Below are positions 1 to 8,970 of a stretch of DNA of 64,000 bases, in pieces. The position numbers were made by a program, and so were the translations under genes. Origin of the DNA: Nicoliella lavandulae (GTDB taxonomy: Bacteria > Bacillota > Bacilli > Lactobacillales > Lactobacillaceae); contig NZ_JAWMWH010000001.1 of the NCBI RefSeq assembly GCF_037546185.1, forward strand, positions 186,001 to 250,000, written 5' to 3'. The notes beneath the pieces were generated by a model. The model searched no databases, was not told the DNA's origin, and saw only the letters and a list, made by a program, of their open reading frames with translations. Every line of letters begins with the position of its first letter. Positions within the stretch are counted from its first letter, which is position 1.

Positions 1-1827
1 TTCACTTTGGTTCGTAGGCACTCGCATATCGTATTCACCATGTTGAATCCGCACTGGGGTTTTCACATGATGGGCATACTTCAATGGTGACTTATCCCAA
101 TAGTATTCATCGGCATGATCAGCATATAGGTCCTTCCCTAATTCACCTGATGCATAGCGAATTCCAATATCACCGGTACCATACAGAGCTTGCCAATCAA
201 TAATTGGCCGTTGCACACTAGCAGCTTTGAATCGATCCGTGTGGCCAACGGCCCAAGCTGCAAAGAATCCACCATATGAACCACCGGCTAAAAAGACCCG
301 GTCGGAATCTAAGTCTGGATATTGATTTAACGCAACATCCAAGCCCTTCATGATGTCATCATAATCGACTTCGCCATAATGACCCATTACCGCCTTTTCA
401 AACTGTTGCCCATAGGTCGTTGAACCCCGTGGATTCATGAAAATAACGGCAAAGCCCTGACTGGCTAAGTACTGAAATTCATGCATGAATGATTCACCAT
501 AGGCATCGTGTGGGCCCCCATGAACATATAACACAACGGGTGATTTTTGCTTTGGATCAAAGTTTAGCGCATGCATTACCCAACCATGCACCTCAGTTTG
601 TTCATCCGTCGTTGTGAATTTAAAGCCACCCACTTCAGCATACTGATGAGTGGCTTCGTAGGCTTCATTTGGATTATATAACTTGCGTTCGTTAAAGTTC
701 TTTAAGTCCACGATTCTAAGTTCACTCGGTTGTTTCTGCGAGGAAGCACTAATTAACACGTGGTTAAAGTCAATGGGGACGAAGTCATAAATTTCACTGT
801 GATTATCACGGACTAATTCGACCGTCCCATCTAGGTCACCAATGTAGAGGCGACTGTAGCCATGGTGGTAGCCATGGAATAAATAGTGGGTACTATCTAA
901 CCAATACACGGCTAAATTCGTGCGGTGTTGAGCAAAATCCGTACTTAACCCGGCCGAAAAGCCCGCATCTACATCATCACTTAGGTTCAACTGGTACAAA
1001 TTCCCATCTTCGATTGGATATAGGTACACGTGGTTGACCGTAGCATGTGTATAGTGATTATCATTCCCAATCACGATCAAGTTTTCGCCGTTGGGTGAAA
1101 ACCGGACGTCAGTGAAGATTCCACTAGGCATTTCGCTAGTGACCCAGGTTTTCTTTTTCTTTTCAATATCGTATAAATAAACGGCAGCCGTATCATCAAT
1201 CGCATCGGTTAAGTTATGCAACGTGGATTGAATAAAAACTAACTTTCGTAAGTCCGGACTAATCCCTTGGAAGTCAAAGTCATAGTTACTTTCAAACAGC
1301 GTCACTTCTTGGTGGGTCTGTAAATCAAACATTACTAGTGAGTAGCGTTTATCGTTTGAGATCCAGCCAATTCCATCGGCGCGGTTTTGCAACTTAGTAA
1401 TGTGGCGAATTCGTGGCCGATCACTAGTGGAAAACTTACTGGAAACGTTCGTGTGCACCCGCTTAAACACTAAGACGTTTTCGTCGGGCGTCATTCGCAT
1501 TTGAACAATTGAATCCCCATTAGTTACCTGCAAAGCTTCACCACCAGTCAGGGGCATTTGCATCACTTGAAAGCGCCCCTTGGCATCTAAGTGACGATAA
1601 TATAGATTCTTCGCCGTTCCGAGGGGTTGTAAGTTCAAGCCGCCTTGAGCCCAAACTTGATAGTTGCCATCTACATCTACACTGGCAATTTGGGAAGTAT
1701 AACGATTTGATGCTTTATCAATCCCATTTTCAACAAAGAAGGCCCGTTTGCCAATTGGATTGGGTTGGGTCAAAGATTTAATGTGGTATAAATCTTGTGC
1801 TGTTACGCCTAATTTATTACTTGTCAT
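1..1827 (-). CDS. S9 family serine peptidase (acylaminoacyl-peptidase-like), C-terminus cut by window edge
   Basis: Cytoplasmic serine peptidase of the prolyl oligopeptidase group, expected to act on short peptides. The frame is open for 609 codons and runs off the left edge, so the catalytic His lies outside the window. The first roughly 390 residues fit a beta-propeller. The hydrolase part carries the nucleophile elbow GGSYGG (Ser517) and the relay Asp600 in HGEYDMRVPTNQ. ATG 1827 is chosen because AAAGGTGA lies six bases upstream; ATG 1833 would abut that site. It overlaps the upstream YibE/F gene by 11 bases, so it is probably translationally coupled as the third gene of that operon. It is a clear paralogue of the gene at 8971-10962 (13 identical residues around the Asp). 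Family assignment is sure; the substrate is unknown. Confidence 0.93.
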   Translation of the reverse strand, partial: MTSNKLGVTAQDLYHIKSLTQPNPIGKRAFFVENGIDKASNRYTSQIASVDVDGNYQVWAQGGLNLQPLGTAKNLYYRHLDAKGRFQVMQMPLTGGEALQVTNGDSIVQMRMTPDENVLVFKRVHTNVSSKFSTSDRPRIRHITKLQNRADGIGWISNDKRYSLVMFDLQTHQEVTLFESNYDFDFQGISPDLRKLVFIQSTLHNLTDAIDDTAAVYLYDIEKKKKTWVTSEMPSGIFTDVRFSPNGENLIVIGNDNHYTHATVNHVYLYPIEDGNLYQLNLSDDVDAGFSAGLSTDFAQHRTNLAVYWLDSTHYLFHGYHHGYSRLYIGDLDGTVELVRDNHSEIYDFVPIDFNHVLISASSQKQPSELRIVDLKNFNERKLYNPNEAYEATHQYAEVGGFKFTTTDEQTEVHGWVMHALNFDPKQKSPVVLYVHGGPHDAYGESFMHEFQYLASQGFAVIFMNPRGSTTYGQQFEKAVMGHYGEVDYDDIMKGLDVALNQYPDLDSDRVFLAGGSYGGFFAAWAVGHTDRFKAASVQRPIIDWQALYGTGDIGIRYASGELGKDLYADHADEYYWDKSPLKYAHHVKTPVRIQHGEYDMRVPTNQSE

Positions 1828-2596
1828 GATCATTCACCTTTCTTTTCAATCGTCGCTGATGCTGTTGTGCCATTACCAATGAAGTAATTGGAATCGTAAT
1901 GATGACCCCAATCAACGAGAAAATGATGATTACAAATTGAGCCGCGAATACCTTATCGTTCATGATACTGCCGAATGAGTAGTTTAAACCGGCAAACCAA
2001 ATGAACAGGGATAACGAGCCCCCAAACAACCCAAAGAACAACGTATTTAAGGTCGTTCCAATGATTTGCTTGCCGACGGTAATCCCATCGTTAAATAGTC
2101 GCTGGGCGGTAATTTTGGGGTGTTGTTCCACAATTTCATCTAATCCAGACGCCACCGCCATCGTAGCTTCAGCAATTGCCCCAAGCGTACTCAAAATCGC
2201 GGTCGTGGTCGCTACCTTCACGTAGTTGATGCCGACTAGAATCGACATTCCTTCCAAGTCATCACTATCCTCAAGGCCAAAACCTTGTACCTGAGCCCAA
2301 TGTTCGACTGGGATGATCAACAAAATTAATAATCCCAATACGAATAATGACGCTACGAACGCAATCTGGCTGGTTTCATCGCTCGTCCCACTTAAGAAAA
2401 TGGTGATGGCTAAGATAATGACTCCCGTTATGATCGTTACTAGTAACGGGGGAAAGTGAAATGCAATTAACACAATCGCAAAGAATAAGAATCCAAAGTT
2501 CAATAATAAACTAATGAACGATTGGAACCCCTGTTTGCCACCCACAATCACCATCAACCCTAATAATAGCAAGCCGAGCGCTACAATTGTACTCAT
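1817..2596 (-). CDS. YibE/F family multi-pass membrane protein
   Basis: 259 residues with seven or so hydrophobic segments and a short basic C-terminus. It resembles the YibE/F-like family of Firmicutes membrane proteins, whose biochemical role is not established. The segment around residues 100-180, with an acidic GLEDSDDLEG stretch and then an amphipathic region, matches the corresponding part of the next gene (ESTDIVSSLF...), as expected for members of one family. ATG 2596 overlaps the upstream stop as ATGA, so the two YibE/F genes are translationally coupled and probably form a hetero-oligomer. This copy is shorter than its neighbour and lacks the N-terminal soluble domain. It is the second gene of a three-gene operon with the S9 peptidase. 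Confidence 0.8.
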   Translation of the reverse strand: MSTIVALGLLLLGLMVIVGGKQGFQSFISLLLNFGFLFFAIVLIAFHFPPLLVTIITGVIILAITIFLSGTSDETSQIAFVASLFVLGLLILLIIPVEHWAQVQGFGLEDSDDLEGMSILVGINYVKVATTTAILSTLGAIAEATMAVASGLDEIVEQHPKITAQRLFNDGITVGKQIIGTTLNTLFFGLFGGSLSLFIWFAGLNYSFGSIMNDKVFAAQFVIIIFSLIGVIITIPITSLVMAQQHQRRLKRKVNDHDK

Positions 2597-3714
2597 TTGA
2601 CTTCACTTCGCTTTCTATCAATCCATAGGGCCGTCAGTCCACTCGCCAATGGAATTGCTAATACGATTCCAATCCCACTGATCAAGCTTTGGACCATCCC
2701 TAACGACATGTTCATTGAGAACGAATACCCCCACGTGTTCCCATTCTTTAAGAACAGTAACGCCATGGGTATCGTTTCACCCATAAAAATAAAGAACAAG
2801 ACGTTTAAGAGTGGTCCCATGATCGACTTACCAATTTGTTGGCCCGACTTAAAAATCTGGAGGCGTGATAAATCAGGTCGTTCTCGTTTCAACGCAAAGA
2901 GCGATGACACAATATCAGTCGATTCATCCATCACGGCCCCGAGTGAACCAATCATTGTCTCGGCTAAAAATAACGGCCGCGGCAACTGGGTCACATACTG
3001 CATTGATTCGTAATAAACGCCGCGTTCATGCGTCAATGCAAAGACCACTAACGCCAATAAGATCGAAGCGAGCGTGCCGAGTAACGTTGAGGCTAGCGTT
3101 ACCATCATTTGGCGGGTAAACCCTAAAATTAAAATTAGCGTCACCACTGAAAAGACCACCGTTAATATTGAAAAGACTAATAGGACCTGGGTTCCTTGAC
3201 TATGGCCGTTCAACATCACTGCAATGTAGAACAAAATCGTATTGATTCCGATGCTCAAGAGCGCCGTTAACCCGCTTAGTTTTAAGAACACCAAGAGTAA
3301 ACAAACGGCTAATAGGACCAAGAACGTAATGGGGACATCGCGCTTATAGTCTTGAATCGTTGCGCGAAAATCTTCACTGGGGTGGATGACTACGAACGCC
3401 TTTTCACCGACTCGATACCGATGATCCATCGTCTGAGAAGTCGAATACGTATTGGTGATCGTTAATCGATGGCCGCGGTACTTACCATTCAATACGACCC
3501 CCTTTAGGGTTTGATTAGTCTGAGTATCTGCATTTTGAAACTCATCATTGGTCTTAGACGGTTTACCTTCCGTCACCGACTGCACTTGCATGATGGGTTG
3601 TTGGTATAGCCCATCATCATGCATGACCCCCACTAAAATGACCCCACTAACTATAATGAGGCCCAAAATTAGCTTCCAGGGGATTTTATCTATCCATTTT
3701 TGCACTAATATCAT
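2593..3714 (-). CDS. YibE/F family membrane protein with extracytoplasmic domain
   Basis: 373 residues. One N-terminal membrane segment (about 14-31) is followed by an extracytoplasmic stretch of about 90 residues (GVVLNGKYRGHRLTITNTYS) and then about seven membrane segments. This is the usual order in YibE/F proteins, whose function is unknown. It is the first gene of the operon with the shorter YibE/F gene (ATGA overlap) and the S9 peptidase. The start is uncertain: ATG 3714 has only a weak ribosome site, whereas GTG 3705 lies six bases after GAGATG and would give an N-terminus beginning MQKWIDK. Either choice leaves the domains intact. Confidence 0.82.
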   Translation of the reverse strand: MILVQKWIDKIPWKLILGLIIVSGVILVGVMHDDGLYQQPIMQVQSVTEGKPSKTNDEFQNADTQTNQTLKGVVLNGKYRGHRLTITNTYSTSQTMDHRYRVGEKAFVVIHPSEDFRATIQDYKRDVPITFLVLLAVCLLLVFLKLSGLTALLSIGINTILFYIAVMLNGHSQGTQVLLVFSILTVVFSVVTLILILGFTRQMMVTLASTLLGTLASILLALVVFALTHERGVYYESMQYVTQLPRPLFLAETMIGSLGAVMDESTDIVSSLFALKRERPDLSRLQIFKSGQQIGKSIMGPLLNVLFFIFMGETIPMALLFLKNGNTWGYSFSMNMSLGMVQSLISGIGIVLAIPLASGLTALWIDRKRSEVK

Positions 3715-3804
3715 CTCGATTTAAAAAAACTTATAATTCATTCTAACATACTAATCTAATTACGATTGTCACTAACTATTAGTACTCAAAATAACCTAAA
3801 GAAT

Positions 3805-3833
3805 TTGACACGTTCCTTAATTTTCATTAAAGT
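3805..3833 (+). promoter_or_regulatory. Promoter of opuA operon
   Basis: TTGACA (3805-3810) and TAAAGT (3828-3833) are 17 bases apart, a consensus -35 with a 4/6 -10 hexamer. Transcription would start near 3840, leaving a leader of about 128 nucleotides before opuAA. Confidence 0.5.
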
Positions 3834-3854
3834 TATATATAGAGTTCAGCTAGT

Positions 3855-3937
3855 TAGGACAGTTTAGTCCTGCAAATAAAAAAGTGTCACACCGGCATTT
3901 TGATAATGACAGTTAGATAGGATCACACGTCCTATCT
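3855..3937 (+). promoter_or_regulatory. Structured opuA leader with terminator-like hairpin (candidate attenuator)
   Basis: An 8-bp hairpin, AGATAGGA/TCCTATCT (3915-3922 with 3930-3937), is followed by TTATTTTT just upstream of the opuAA ribosome site, so it looks like an intrinsic terminator inside the leader. An earlier hairpin, AGGAC/GTCCT (3856-3860 with 3867-3871), competes with it: TAGGAC at 3855-3860 is exactly complementary to GTCCTA at 3929-3934 in the terminator. This gives mutually exclusive folds. No leader peptide and no known riboswitch class was recognised. Confidence 0.45.
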
Positions 3938-3967
3938 TTATTTTTGTCTAAAATAAGGAGGAATTTT

Positions 3968-5161
3968 ATGACCAGCAAAATTGAAGTCAAAGGTTTGACT
4001 AAAATCTTTGGAAGACACGTTGGTAAAGCAGAAGAAATGATCAGAGACGGTCGTTCCAAAGCTGATATTTTGAAAGAAACGGGTAGTACCGTTGGGGTCG
4101 ACCGGGCCACCTTCGATGTTAATGATAACGAAATCTTTGTTATCATGGGACTTTCCGGAAGTGGAAAATCCACTTTGATTCGGATGTTGAACCGGTTGAT
4201 CGAACCGACCGAAGGGGACGTACTATTAGATGGCCAAAGCGTTACTAATGCTTCCAAGGAAGAATTACGTAACATTCGGCGGACTAAGATGGACATGGTA
4301 TTCCAAAACTTTGCCCTCTTCCCCAACCGGACAATCTTGGAAAACACGGCCTACGGATTAGAAATCCAAGGGATGAATAAAGATGAACGGCTAAAAAAGG
4401 CTCACCATTCATTAGAACTAGTTGGTTTAAGCGGATACGATAACGAATTTCCTAGCCAACTATCAGGTGGGATGCAACAACGGGTCGGCTTAGCACGTGC
4501 GCTAGCCAATGATCCTGAAATCTTATTGATGGACGAAGCATTCTCTGCTTTGGATCCATTGAACCGAAAAGAAATGCAAGATGAACTGCTCGATTTACAA
4601 GAATCAGTTAAAAAGACCATCATCTTCATTAGTCATGACTTGAACGAAGCCCTTCGAATCGGTGATCGAATCATGATCATGAAGGATGGTGAAATCGTGC
4701 AAATCGGTACTCCAGAAGACATCTTACAACATCCTAAGAATGAATACGTTGAAGCCTTCATCCAAGGGGTTGACCGGACTAAGATCTTGGCTGCTAAGAA
4801 CGTAATGGTGCGGCCAAACACGATCAACGTTGAAAAAGACGGTCCACGGATCGCACTACGTCGAATGCGTGATAACGAAATTTCCAGTATCTTTGCTGTC
4901 GACAACGACCGGCACCTAGTGGGACTTGCTGATGCCCAAGCGGTTGATGATTTAATTCAAAATAACGACCGTGACATTATGAAGGCCATTCGCAAGAACA
5001 TCCCAACGACCTCCGTTGATACCCCAATTAAAGAGTTGTTCAAGACGGTCTCACAAACTGCTGTTCCAGTCGCAGTATTGGATGACGAAAAGCGGCTGCG
5101 CGGCATTATCATTCGCAGTTCCATTCTAGAATCACTTTCAGGAAGTCAGGTGGCTAAATAA
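3968..5161 (+). CDS. opuAA: Glycine betaine ABC transporter, ATP-binding protein with CBS domains
   Basis: ATPase subunit of the OpuA/ProU-type importer of glycine betaine and related osmoprotectants, on the inner face of the membrane. Counting from ATG 3968 it has 397 residues: Walker A GLSGSGKST (61-69), signature LSGGMQQ (165-171), Walker B ILLMDE (185-190) and switch His222. The region from about 275 to the end is the CBS pair, which in this family senses osmotic or nucleotide signals. ATG 3968 is preferred over the upstream in-frame ATG 3944 because AAGGAGG ends seven bases before it. It overlaps opuAB by one base (TAATG). The order ATPase-permease-binding protein matches Bacillus subtilis opuA. 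A leader with a terminator-like hairpin precedes it. Confidence 0.96.
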   Translation: MTSKIEVKGLTKIFGRHVGKAEEMIRDGRSKADILKETGSTVGVDRATFDVNDNEIFVIMGLSGSGKSTLIRMLNRLIEPTEGDVLLDGQSVTNASKEELRNIRRTKMDMVFQNFALFPNRTILENTAYGLEIQGMNKDERLKKAHHSLELVGLSGYDNEFPSQLSGGMQQRVGLARALANDPEILLMDEAFSALDPLNRKEMQDELLDLQESVKKTIIFISHDLNEALRIGDRIMIMKDGEIVQIGTPEDILQHPKNEYVEAFIQGVDRTKILAAKNVMVRPNTINVEKDGPRIALRRMRDNEISSIFAVDNDRHLVGLADAQAVDDLIQNNDRDIMKAIRKNIPTTSVDTPIKELFKTVSQTAVPVAVLDDEKRLRGIIIRSSILESLSGSQVAK

Positions 5162-6018
5162 TGAATTTTACAATTGCACAAGCAATCCCAGTTGCAGACT
5201 GGGTCAATAATTTCGTTAACTGGTTAACTCAATTCGTGACCTTCTTTAACGGAATCACTAACTTTATCGGCGCAATCATCAATGCATTCCAATGGGTCTT
5301 TGATTTATTACCAATTTGGTTATTCATCATTGCCGTATTAGCAATTACGTTCTATGCATTGCGTGGTGGCAAGTATCTCGGGCTGATGGCCTTTGAATTA
5401 ATTGGATTATTGTTCATCTGGAACCAAGGGTTCTGGCGGGACATGACTCAAACGCTATCCTTAGTGTTAACATCTAGTTTGTTAATCGTGGTAATCGGGA
5501 TTCCCCTTGGAATTTGGATGGCTAAGTCCAAACCGGTTGCGGCAATCTTAAAGCCCATCTTAGACTTTATGCAAACGATGCCTGCCTTCGTTTACTTGAT
5601 TCCAGCCGTAGCCCTATTCGGAATTGGAATGGTCCCCGGGGTCATTGCATCATTTATCTTCGCATTACCACCAGTAGTTCGGATGACGAACTTAGGGCTC
5701 CTTCAGGTGCCTGATGACTTGATTGAAGCTGCGGATTCATTTGGTTCCACTGGTTGGCAAAAGCTAGTTAAGGTGGAATTACCATTAGCAAAATCCACTT
5801 TAATGTCTGGTGTTAACCAAGGAATGATGTTAACCCTATCCATGGTAGTTATCGCTTCCATGATCGGTGCCATGGGACTTGGTTCTCAAGTTTACTTCGC
5901 CGTTGGACGTAACAATGCCGGAGCTGGTTTCACAGCCGGTTTAGCAATCGTGATCCTAGCAATTATCTTGGACCGCATCACGCAAGCATTCAATCGTTCT
6001 AAACAACCAACTAAGTAA
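5161..6018 (+). CDS. opuAB: Glycine betaine ABC transporter, permease
   Basis: 285-residue membrane subunit with an N-terminal hydrophobic region and a BPD_transp_1-type core (about 90-280). The EAA-like loop is around ADSFGSTGWQKLVKVELPLAKSTLM (roughly residues 188-212), which docks on the ATPase. The size matches B. subtilis OpuAB (about 280 residues), and the substrate-binding domain is separate, unlike the fused permeases of Lactococcus. The start overlaps the opuAA stop by one base, and opuAC follows 11 bases later, so the three subunits are co-translated. Confidence 0.96.
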   Translation: MNFTIAQAIPVADWVNNFVNWLTQFVTFFNGITNFIGAIINAFQWVFDLLPIWLFIIAVLAITFYALRGGKYLGLMAFELIGLLFIWNQGFWRDMTQTLSLVLTSSLLIVVIGIPLGIWMAKSKPVAAILKPILDFMQTMPAFVYLIPAVALFGIGMVPGVIASFIFALPPVVRMTNLGLLQVPDDLIEAADSFGSTGWQKLVKVELPLAKSTLMSGVNQGMMLTLSMVVIASMIGAMGLGSQVYFAVGRNNAGAGFTAGLAIVILAIILDRITQAFNRSKQPTK

Positions 6019-6029
6019 GGAGGTCCAGC

Positions 6030-6932
<903 letters not shown>

Positions 6933-6942
6933 TTATAAATCT

Positions 6943-6977
6943 AAAAGCGGTTCACGTTACTTGTGAGCCGCTTTTTT
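6943..6977 (+). terminator. Terminator of opuA operon
   Basis: Stem AAAGCGGTTCAC/GTGAGCCGCTTT with a seven-base loop, followed by a T run, starts about ten bases after the opuAC stop. Confidence 0.9.
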
Positions 6978-7019
6978 GTATACTATAGTTAACATTATTT
7001 TAATTTCGGAGGGATTTAT

Positions 7020-8939
7020 ATGAGTGATAAAGTAAATACTGCATTAATCAAAGATGACATCTATGAAGCCGTCAATGGAGAATGGCTCAAAGATGCTAAA
7101 ATCCCAGCTGACCACTCTTCAACTGGTGGTTTCATGGACTTAGTCGATGGGATTGAAAAGACCCTACGTGCTGACTTTAAAGCCCTTGCTGCGGGCGAAT
7201 GGGAACCAAATAACGCTGAAATGGCAGAATTCAAGAAGTTCTACCAATTAGTATTTGATTTTAAACAACGGGATCAAGCTGGCGCTGAACCAATCAAGCC
7301 CATTATTAAGCGCATTGAAGAACTGGAATCATACCAAGACTTAGATGCTCAACTGAGCGACTGGATTTTATCTGGTCTTCCCCTACCATTTAACTTCGAT
7401 ATTGAAGCGGATATGAAAAACGCTCAGGTCAACGCCCTCTTTGCCGGGGTGCCTAGCTTAATCTTGCCTGATAAGACTTACTATGCTCAAGGTAATCAAG
7501 CTGCAAAACAACTTATGCCCGTCTACACTGAAATGGCGCGCAAGCTATTAACCATGGTCGGCTATTCCGCAGACGAAGCTGAAGCCATGGTCGAAGAAGC
7601 TAAGCACTTTGATGCTCAAATTGCCCCACACGTTAAATCAGCTGAAGAAAGCGCTGATATGACTAAGATGTACAATCCAGAAGCATTCAGTGACTTTGCT
7701 AAGGCCACCAATAAGGTCGACTTGGTCAAAGCCGTTAACGGTTTGATCGGTACCACGCCTGATCAAATCATTGATACTGAACCAGCTTACTTTGCTGCAC
7801 TAAAAGACATCATGGACGACAACAACTTCGTTTTAATGAAGAGCTGGATGATCGTCAAAACCGTTATTGCATATAGCAACGTGCTATCAGAAGACTTCCG
7901 GGTTACCGGTGGTACTTATCGGCGTGCCCTATCTGGTCAAAAAGAACCCGCTAGTCAAAGCAAGGCTGCTTACTACTTAGCAACTGGGACCTTCGATCAA
8001 GTCGTAGGTGACTACTATGGTCACAAGTACTTTGGTGAAAAAGCCAAGCAAGATGTTCATGACATGGTCGTTAAAATGATCAATGTTTACAAGCAACGGT
8101 TGACCGATAACGACTGGTTGGGCGAAGATACCCGTAAAAAGGCCATCGTGAAGTTAAACGCCCTCATGATTCAAGTTGGTTATCCAGACGCTATTGACCC
8201 TATCTTCAAGCAATACCAAGTTGATACTGCTGAAGATGGCGGTACATTGGTCAGCAACGTTCAAAAATTTACAAAGATCAATACCAAGGATCAATTTAGC
8301 AAGTGGAACCAACCAGTAGAACGTGGCAAGTGGGAAATGAGTGCTAATACCGTTAATGCTTATTACCACCCATTTAAGAACATCATTGTCTTCCCCGCTG
8401 CCATTTTACAAGCACCATTTTACAGCCTAGATCAATCATCTAGTGAAAACTTTGGTGGGATTGGTGCCGTAATCGCCCACGAAATTTCACACGCCTTTGA
8501 TAACAATGGTTCTCAATTTGATGAATTTGGTAATCTTAACAACTGGTGGTCCAAATCTGATCATGAACATTTCGACCAACTAGCCCAAAAGATGATCAAG
8601 GAATTTGATGGCATCCCATTTGCCGGCGAAAAAGTTAACGGTAAGCTCACCGTTTCCGAAAACATTGCAGATGCCGGCGGTCTTAGCTGTGCCGAAGAAG
8701 CTGCTAAGGGTGAAGATGATTGTGACCTATCGGCTTTCTTCATTAATTGGGCCCGTATCTGGCGGAACAAATCAACTGAACAACACAAGCAACTCTTACT
8801 ATCAATTGATGTGCATGCGCCTTCTGAACTAAGAGCTAACGTTCAAGTAAAGAACTTGGCGGACTTCTACACGACCTTTGATGTTCAACCAGGTGATGGG
8901 ATGTACATGGCTCCTAGCGACAGGGTTAATATTTGGTAA
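7020..8939 (+). CDS. pepO: M13 family zinc endopeptidase PepO
   Basis: 639-residue neprilysin-like metallopeptidase, cytoplasmic in lactobacilli (no signal peptide), cutting oligopeptides taken up or released in the cell. The zinc site is complete: HEISH (His487, Glu488, His491) and the third ligand Glu547 in ENIADAGG, 60 residues downstream as in the family. The C-terminus ends in W after DRVNIW, typical of PepO. A good GGAGGG ribosome site precedes ATG 7020. The S9 peptidase gene begins 31 bases after the stop without a terminator between, so both peptidases are probably one transcript. Confidence 0.97.
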   Translation: MSDKVNTALIKDDIYEAVNGEWLKDAKIPADHSSTGGFMDLVDGIEKTLRADFKALAAGEWEPNNAEMAEFKKFYQLVFDFKQRDQAGAEPIKPIIKRIEELESYQDLDAQLSDWILSGLPLPFNFDIEADMKNAQVNALFAGVPSLILPDKTYYAQGNQAAKQLMPVYTEMARKLLTMVGYSADEAEAMVEEAKHFDAQIAPHVKSAEESADMTKMYNPEAFSDFAKATNKVDLVKAVNGLIGTTPDQIIDTEPAYFAALKDIMDDNNFVLMKSWMIVKTVIAYSNVLSEDFRVTGGTYRRALSGQKEPASQSKAAYYLATGTFDQVVGDYYGHKYFGEKAKQDVHDMVVKMINVYKQRLTDNDWLGEDTRKKAIVKLNALMIQVGYPDAIDPIFKQYQVDTAEDGGTLVSNVQKFTKINTKDQFSKWNQPVERGKWEMSANTVNAYYHPFKNIIVFPAAILQAPFYSLDQSSSENFGGIGAVIAHEISHAFDNNGSQFDEFGNLNNWWSKSDHEHFDQLAQKMIKEFDGIPFAGEKVNGKLTVSENIADAGGLSCAEEAAKGEDDCDLSAFFINWARIWRNKSTEQHKQLLLSIDVHAPSELRANVQVKNLADFYTTFDVQPGDGMYMAPSDRVNIW

Positions 8940-8970
8940 TTAATAAGGATAGTTAAGAGGAGGAATTAGC

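Noticed and set aside
1..1827. S9 gene as a truncated pseudogene
   Set aside because: The frame is intact up to the window edge and the active-site motifs are perfect; the truncation is only the window boundary.
3913..4347. 144-codon minus-strand frame opposite opuAA
   Set aside because: It is a shadow of opuAA, has no ribosome site and spans the opuA leader terminator.
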